From: Candidatus Zixiibacteriota bacterium
GTDB lineage: Bacteria > Zixibacteria > MSB-5A5 > GN15 > JACZUZ01
DNA: 6,635 nt
Direction of reading: 5' to 3'
Assembly (NCBI GenBank): GCA_022572905.1
Contig: JACZUZ010000112.1
Coordinates: 1 to 6,635 of the forward strand
Both the position numbers and the translations under genes were made by a program. Positions 1-4,056 of this stretch are shown in pieces. The notes under the pieces were generated by a model, which had not been told where the DNA came from, did not search any database, and was given only the letters and a program-made list of their open reading frames with translations. The first letter of the stretch is position 1. Each line of letters opens with the position of its first letter.

Positions 1-217
1 AGATACCAAACCAGCAACTTAAGGACTATCAGTTCCCACCATGTCCAGGGATTGAGTGATCCGGCGTTTTTGCGCGCGGCATAGAAGGCCAGAGCCGAAA
101 CCAGCGCGACAATTGTCCAGGCGCCAAAGAAAAGCAAAGCCTCAATTTTTCTTGAAATACCGGAGGAGCTATCATTGGACTCGCCAAAAGTTTGCACTAT
201 TTTTTTAACGTTTTCAT
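1..217 (-). CDS. Partial membrane protein, N-terminus; possible LytS/YehU-type sensor histidine kinase (frame interrupted near start)
   Basis: This is the N-terminal part of a gene that leaves the window at position 1. The frame is open on the minus strand from 251 to the edge and reads as protein: a short polar head, then a hydrophobic helix (FFGAWTIVALVSALAFYAA), a polar loop with NPWTWWE, and a second hydrophobic stretch (LIVLKLLVWY). The helix-loop-WW-helix pattern resembles, from memory, the sensor region of LytS/YehU-type histidine kinases; no kinase domain is inside the window, so this is tentative. No ATG lies in the long frame. ATG at 217-215 opens MKTLKK and hits TAG (199-197) directly after seven A (206-200). 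One extra A, or a -1 slip on A-AAA-AAA, joins it to the long frame as MKTLKKIVQTFGES, a natural-looking start. The in-frame alternative is GTG at 197-195. Neither start has a good ribosome binding site. It is divergent from the 566-2215 gene. Confidence 0.55.
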
Positions 218-248
218 TTTCCAGTCTATGAACTGCCCTTAAACTAAT

Positions 249-277
249 ACTTTAATCTCAATGTATTACCTTAACAA
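249..277 (-). promoter_or_regulatory. Possible sigma70-type promoter for the divergent membrane-protein gene
   Basis: On the minus strand, TTGTTA (277-272) is followed after exactly 17 bp by TAAAGT (254-249), matching the -35 and -10 consensus at four of six positions each. Transcription would start near 242, about 25 bases before the candidate ATG at 217. AAGGG (240-236) lies between but is about 18 bases from that ATG, so it is not a convincing ribosome binding site. The assignment rests only on pattern match and position. Confidence 0.35.
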
Positions 278-422
278 GATACTCTCTGTCGGGATATGGG
301 CAAGAAACTTATTTGGCAGGGCATGGAAAAGACAGTCAACCGAAACGTCGCTCTTGATTTCTTGCTACTTATAAGGAATTTACGGCTTTTCTTTCAAAAT
401 ATGAGATATCTTCCGCCTTCAA

Positions 423-439
423 TTGTCAAGAATTGACAA
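423..439. promoter_or_regulatory. Perfect palindrome TTGTCAA-GAA-TTGACAA, candidate operator
   Basis: Two 7-bp arms, TTGTCAA and TTGACAA, are perfect inverted repeats around GAA; after one mismatch the symmetry continues for two more pairs (CA and TG). The shape and size are those of a dimeric transcription-factor site. The right arm contains TTGACA, which could be a -35 for a weak upstream promoter (TCTATA at 456-461 after 17 bp, or TATAGA at 458-463 after 19 bp). The same half-sites occur again at 497-511, which supports a shared regulator. The regulator is not identifiable. Confidence 0.45.
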
Positions 440-496
440 CTGGAGCGGGGTTCATTCTATAGAGTGTAGGAGCCATATAATTCCCTCGCGGCTGGC

Positions 497-525
497 TTGA
501 CAATTTGTCACAGATTTGTAATAAT
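497..525 (+). promoter_or_regulatory. Strong sigma70-type promoter of the lipoprotein-barrel-cytochrome operon
   Basis: TTGACA (497-502) is a perfect -35; after 17 bp comes AATAAT (520-525), five of six to the -10 consensus, preceded by an extended -10 TG (517-518) with one intervening base. Predicted transcription start is near 532, giving a leader of about 35 bases before the ATG at 566. This also argues against the upstream TTG at 497 as a translation start, since it lies inside the promoter. The -35 is embedded in a palindrome, so promoter use is probably regulated. Confidence 0.7.
498..510. promoter_or_regulatory. Palindrome TGACA-ATT-TGTCA over the -35, candidate operator
   Basis: Five-base arms TGACA and TGTCA flank ATT as a perfect inverted repeat, overlapping the -35 hexamer and the start of the spacer of the operon promoter. 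A protein bound here would be placed to block RNA polymerase. The half-sites TTGACAA and TTGTCA match those of the palindrome at 423-439, in the opposite arm order; TTGACAA starts at 433 and again at 497, 64 bp apart. Part of the symmetry could simply come from the -35 consensus, which lowers confidence. Confidence 0.4.
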
Positions 526-565
526 TCAGTTGGTGAATTCGAAAAAAGGTCAACTGAATATCAAA

Positions 566-2215
566 ATGAGACCTCCCCATACATCCTCTGAGCGTACATT
601 CAGGAGAGAGCTAAAACTCAGGCGCAGTCGCGTCGTCGCTGTTTTCGCTCTGTCGTTTCTGGCTTTGATCATTGGGTGCGATCCGCGAAATTCTCTGACC
701 GGCCCCATTGATACGTCAACGCCGACTCTTGAAGCCATGGACGTTGAAAATCTGATTACCCAGGCTGTTGAACTTGCACAGAGAATGGGAGATACGATTG
801 TTGTCGCCGTTACTGATCGAGCCGGAAACACTCTCGGCGTTTTCAGAATGAATGGCGCCACAATTACCGCCAAGGACCCCGTATTCGGCCCAATCGTAAA
901 GGCTAGAACGGCGGCGTTCTTAAGCAGTAATCAACACGGCTTCACATCGTTGACGGCCTGCTACATAACTCGAAATCATTTTCCCCCAGGAGTTGCCAAC
1001 ACCGGAGGCGGTCCTCTTTTCGGAGTCCCATTTTCCAGTTTGGTCGGAGGCGATGTTCAGCCGAATCCTGGTTTCCAGGACGGTGATACTGTATATACAA
1101 TCGATTTCGCTTTGACCGGCTCTCCCGGTTTGACAGGTGTTCCCGGTGGTGTTCCAGTCTTCAAAGATGGTCTTCTGGCAGGAGGTATAGGTGTTAGTGG
1201 TGGCGATCTGAGTCCATTCCAGCTTGATCTGTGCGGCGGAGTTATTGATGACGAAATTATCGCTCTGGGAGCGGCTATTAATTACACGGTTCCCAGTAAT
1301 AAACGCGGCGACAATATATTTCTCGATGGAATCCGCTTGCTCTACGCAAACGCGGAAACTCCGGAAGGGAATTTCACACTTAGCTATTCGAATATTGATC
1401 CCGCACTGGGGACTATTGAGTCAGGATTTTCGATAACGAAGTCGCCCGAATTCATGTACCCGAAAGATGGCGGTGTAGTAAAGTTGGGCGGGAAATATGA
1501 TTTCGATATTCGCGCCGGGTCGGCAGCCGGGGGATTATCTTTGAGCGCGGCGGAGGTAGCTCAGATTATTGACCAGGCCGTCGCCCAGGCAAACATAACT
1601 CGCGCCGCGATTAGAAGGCCGCTAGGTACCGCGATGAGAGCGTTTATTACTGTTTGCGATGTTAACGGAGATATTTTGGGAATCTGGCGCACACCGGACG
1701 CTACAATTTTCAGCTTTGATGTTTCGGCGCAGAAAGCACGAACTGTTGTCGCTTTCAGTGATCCGTCCACTATTCTAGGAATTCGGATTCGATCTATATT
1801 GGGATTGTCCACAAACGCAGAGATTGGGGTGACCTGCCGGGCGGTAGGCTTCTTGAGTCAGGACTTCTATCCTCCCGGAATCGACGAAGAAACTCTGGGC
1901 GAGCCTGTTGAAAGCGGACCGCTATTTGAAGGCCCACTATTCAAACTCCAGGACAACCTAGACCTTACCCCATATGGAAACGGCATAACGATATTTCCGG
2001 GTGGAATTCCTCTCTACAAGACTGATTCGTTAACAAATATTCGAGCCCTTGTTGGTGGCATTGGTGTCAGTGGAGATGGAGTCGATCAGGATGATCTGGT
2101 AGCCTACGCGGGCTCTATCGGTTTCGAACCTCCGGATATTATTAAGTGTGATCAGTTCTTTTATAGGGGCGTCCGCTTGCCGTATGTGAAATTTCCTCGT
2201 CGTCCGGAGATTTAA
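566..2215 (+). CDS. Lipoprotein with two tandem GlcG/HbpS-like (DUF336) domains
   Basis: A 549-residue protein from ATG 566. Basic residues 13-22 are followed by a hydrophobic segment ending in LIIGC, a type II lipobox with Cys38; Asp39 follows. Two copies of the GlcG/HbpS fold follow, about residues 59-242 and 326-522. Each has an N-terminal helix, a strand then D-x-x-G-x-x-L-G (TDRAGNTLG, CDVNGDILG), a KAR helix (112-114, 390-392), a FPPGV/YPPGI turn (139-143, 435-439), PGG(V/I)P and the family hallmark GGIGVSG (206-212, 497-503). Each is followed by an aromatic G-(I/V)-R-L-x-Y tail (near 252-260 and 531-540). HbpS members bind haem; no CXXCH is present, so haem would be non-covalent, and binding here is inference. 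The start at 566 is chosen because the promoter lies at 497-525; AAAGG (545-549) is 16 bases upstream, an unusually long spacing. It is the first gene of the operon, 46 bp before the barrel gene. Confidence 0.88.
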   Translation: MRPPHTSSERTFRRELKLRRSRVVAVFALSFLALIIGCDPRNSLTGPIDTSTPTLEAMDVENLITQAVELAQRMGDTIVVAVTDRAGNTLGVFRMNGATITAKDPVFGPIVKARTAAFLSSNQHGFTSLTACYITRNHFPPGVANTGGGPLFGVPFSSLVGGDVQPNPGFQDGDTVYTIDFALTGSPGLTGVPGGVPVFKDGLLAGGIGVSGGDLSPFQLDLCGGVIDDEIIALGAAINYTVPSNKRGDNIFLDGIRLLYANAETPEGNFTLSYSNIDPALGTIESGFSITKSPEFMYPKDGGVVKLGGKYDFDIRAGSAAGGLSLSAAEVAQIIDQAVAQANITRAAIRRPLGTAMRAFITVCDVNGDILGIWRTPDATIFSFDVSAQKARTVVAFSDPSTILGIRIRSILGLSTNAEIGVTCRAVGFLSQDFYPPGIDEETLGEPVESGPLFEGPLFKLQDNLDLTPYGNGITIFPGGIPLYKTDSLTNIRALVGGIGVSGDGVDQDDLVAYAGSIGFEPPDIIKCDQFFYRGVRLPYVKFPRRPEI

Positions 2216-2261
2216 AAGCGGGGCGATTTATTTAATAAGGCGAACGATAATTCGTAAATTC

Positions 2262-4037
2262 ATGCGTACAAATATAAATTCATTTTACGGAAAGTTATAT
2301 CTGCCGCGCTATTTACTTAAAGTGGTGGTGGCGATTTTCGTGTTTGCGAGCGGCGCCTCCGGTTTGAAGGCGCAAGAGGATTCAGCGGACACCACAACCG
2401 ACACTACACTGAACGCAGTCGCCGACACAAGCTCTGACTCTACTTCGGACACAACATCCGCCGAACCGGCGCCGCTGCCGGATTTTGTTCCGCTTCCGGA
2501 TCGCTGGAGAAGTATTGTTACTCCTCCGTATGAAATTAACGTGAAGAGCAACCGCTGGTACGATCCGTATAATCAGAACGTTCTAAAGGGCGATTATCCA
2601 ATCTGGGGCCAGAACACATTTCTTATTCTTACCGCTCAGTTGCAAAGCGTAACAGAGTTCGCACGCGTTCCAACTCCGAGCGGTATTAGCACAGCAGATC
2701 ACGGTAAGCTCAGCTTTTTCGGCGATGGCGAGAGACTGGTCCTGATTGATAATGTCAATCTTCTATTTGAGCTCTATAGCGGCGATGTGGCTTTTGAGCC
2801 ACGCCGGTGGGAGATCAAGATCGGCCCATCAATTAATTTCAACTATGTAAATCTAAAAGAGAACAATAACGTCAATATTAATGTCCGCAAAAACACCAAT
2901 CGCACCAAAGGGCACATTGCCTTCCAGGAGTTGTCACTGGAAAAACATCTCTTTAATCTGAGTGATCGCTTCGATTTCGTTTCCGCTCGCGTTGGGATAC
3001 AGAAATTCGGTAGTGATTTCCGGGATTTTATTTTTAAGGACAATAATCTGGGGTTCAGAATTTTTGGAAACGCAGGCGGCAACCGAGTGCAATACAATGC
3101 GGCCTACTTCTACATGCTGGAAAAAGAAACCAATAGTGAACTAAACACAATTTTTGATGATCGCAACCAACAAGTGTTTATATTCAATATATATAAGCAA
3201 GACCTTTTCACTTTGGGATACACCGGGCAATTAAGTTTTCACTACAACCGCGATAAATCATCGATCCATTTTGATGAAAACGGTGTTCCTGTTCGGCCTT
3301 CTGTTATCGGTAGCGTGCGCCCGCATAATATTCGGGCCTACTATGCGGGTTGGACGGGGGACGGGCATCTGGGCAGATTGAATATCAACCATGCCGCATA
3401 TTATGTCTTCGGAACGGACGATTTCAATTCCGTGGCCGGTCGTGCGGTGGATATCGACGCGCAGATGTTTGCGCTTGAGCTTTCGGTCGATTATGACTGG
3501 ATGCGCTATAAGGTTTCGGCCTTTTTTGCGTCAGGCGATCCGGACCCAATGGATGGAAAAGCAGAGGGCTTCGACGCAATAATTGATTTACCGTTTTTTG
3601 CCGGTGGACCTTTTAGCTGGTGGAACCAACAGGGAATACGCCTTCAGGGTGTGAATCTTGTAAACAAATTTAGCCTGCTTCCAAACCTGCGCCCCAACAA
3701 ATTCGAGGGGCAGGCCAATTTCGTAAATCCCGGCCTGTTTCTCTTTAATGTGGGCTACGATGCCGAGCTAACACCCAAACTCAAAACAACCTTGAATCTT
3801 AATTATCTGCGCTTCTCTCATGTCGAAACTCTTGAGAACTTCCTGAATCAGGGGCAGCTTGATCCGGAAATCGGAATAGACTATAGCTTAGGCGTAATAT
3901 ACCGTCCGTTTCTGAACAATAATGCGATTTTCCTTTTTGGCGCATCCGGACTAACTCCGCTGGAAGGGTTCAAGGATATCTACGAATCTGAGCAAACCTT
4001 GTTCTCTTTTTTCACTTCGTTCAAACTGACTTATTAG
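2262..4037 (+). CDS. Outer-membrane beta-barrel protein (porin-like), cytochrome-associated
   Basis: 591 residues. A basic N-terminus and hydrophobic segment (about 20-35) form a Sec signal, with cleavage likely after GLKA (37). Residues 39-70 are a disordered Asp/Ser/Thr-rich segment, followed by a proline-rich stretch (PLPDFVPLPDRW). About 90-130 contains NRWYDPYNQNVLKGDYP. From about 150 on, alternating hydrophobic and polar strands with aromatic girdles alternate with polar loops, and the chain ends FFTSFKLTY, with the terminal aromatic residue expected for BAM-dependent barrel insertion. FFASGDPDPMDG...GFDAI (421-440) recalls loops of AlgE/alginate-export-type barrels. I see no cysteine, so neither lipidation nor haem attachment. 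The ATG lacks a clear ribosome binding site (AAGG is 21 bases upstream), so translation may depend on coupling. Placed between a lipoprotein and a multihaem cytochrome, it may be the pore or sheath of an electron conduit. That role is inference; a general porin or substrate channel is the alternative. Confidence 0.8.
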   Translation: MRTNINSFYGKLYLPRYLLKVVVAIFVFASGASGLKAQEDSADTTTDTTLNAVADTSSDSTSDTTSAEPAPLPDFVPLPDRWRSIVTPPYEINVKSNRWYDPYNQNVLKGDYPIWGQNTFLILTAQLQSVTEFARVPTPSGISTADHGKLSFFGDGERLVLIDNVNLLFELYSGDVAFEPRRWEIKIGPSINFNYVNLKENNNVNINVRKNTNRTKGHIAFQELSLEKHLFNLSDRFDFVSARVGIQKFGSDFRDFIFKDNNLGFRIFGNAGGNRVQYNAAYFYMLEKETNSELNTIFDDRNQQVFIFNIYKQDLFTLGYTGQLSFHYNRDKSSIHFDENGVPVRPSVIGSVRPHNIRAYYAGWTGDGHLGRLNINHAAYYVFGTDDFNSVAGRAVDIDAQMFALELSVDYDWMRYKVSAFFASGDPDPMDGKAEGFDAIIDLPFFAGGPFSWWNQQGIRLQGVNLVNKFSLLPNLRPNKFEGQANFVNPGLFLFNVGYDAELTPKLKTTLNLNYLRFSHVETLENFLNQGQLDPEIGIDYSLGVIYRPFLNNNAIFLFGASGLTPLEGFKDIYESEQTLFSFFTSFKLTY

Positions 4038-4043
4038 TACTAC

Positions 4044-4049
4044 GGGGGA
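4044..4049 (+). promoter_or_regulatory. Ribosome binding site of the cytochrome gene
   Basis: GGGGGA lies 7 bases before ATG 4057, in the 19-bp gap after the barrel stop codon. It is the only convincing Shine-Dalgarno-like site among the three operon genes and fixes the start of the cytochrome. Confidence 0.6.
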
Positions 4050-4056
4050 AATTGAT

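Larger units (their letters stand above)
218..565. other. Divergent intergenic regulatory region
   Basis: This non-coding stretch separates the minus-strand membrane-protein gene from the plus-strand operon. Recognisable content is a possible minus-strand promoter (249-277), two palindromes (423-439 and 498-510) and a strong plus-strand promoter (497-525). The central part, about 278-422, is AT-rich and contains only a 46-codon ORF without a ribosome binding site. I see no tRNA, no riboswitch-like fold and no terminator hairpin with a T tract here. Confidence 0.7.

Noticed and set aside
296..436. A 46-codon plus-strand ORF starting ATG 296 in the intergenic region
   Set aside because: It has no ribosome binding site at proper spacing, no recognisable domain, and it runs into the palindrome at 423-439. 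It is better explained as chance in regulatory DNA.
468..472. Consensus-like Shine-Dalgarno AGGAG
   Set aside because: No ATG, GTG or TTG follows within usable distance (the next TTG is 24 bases on, at 497), so it is probably an orphan match.
497..565. Upstream TTG start (497) that would extend the lipoprotein by 23 residues
   Set aside because: It coincides with the -35 TTGACA of a strong promoter, so it would not be transcribed, and the extension would place a non-signal-like peptide before the signal sequence.
2239..2256. Small inverted repeat CGAA...TTCG between the lipoprotein and barrel genes
   Set aside because: Only a 4-bp stem with a 6-base loop and no T tract, too weak for a terminator or a defined regulatory hairpin.
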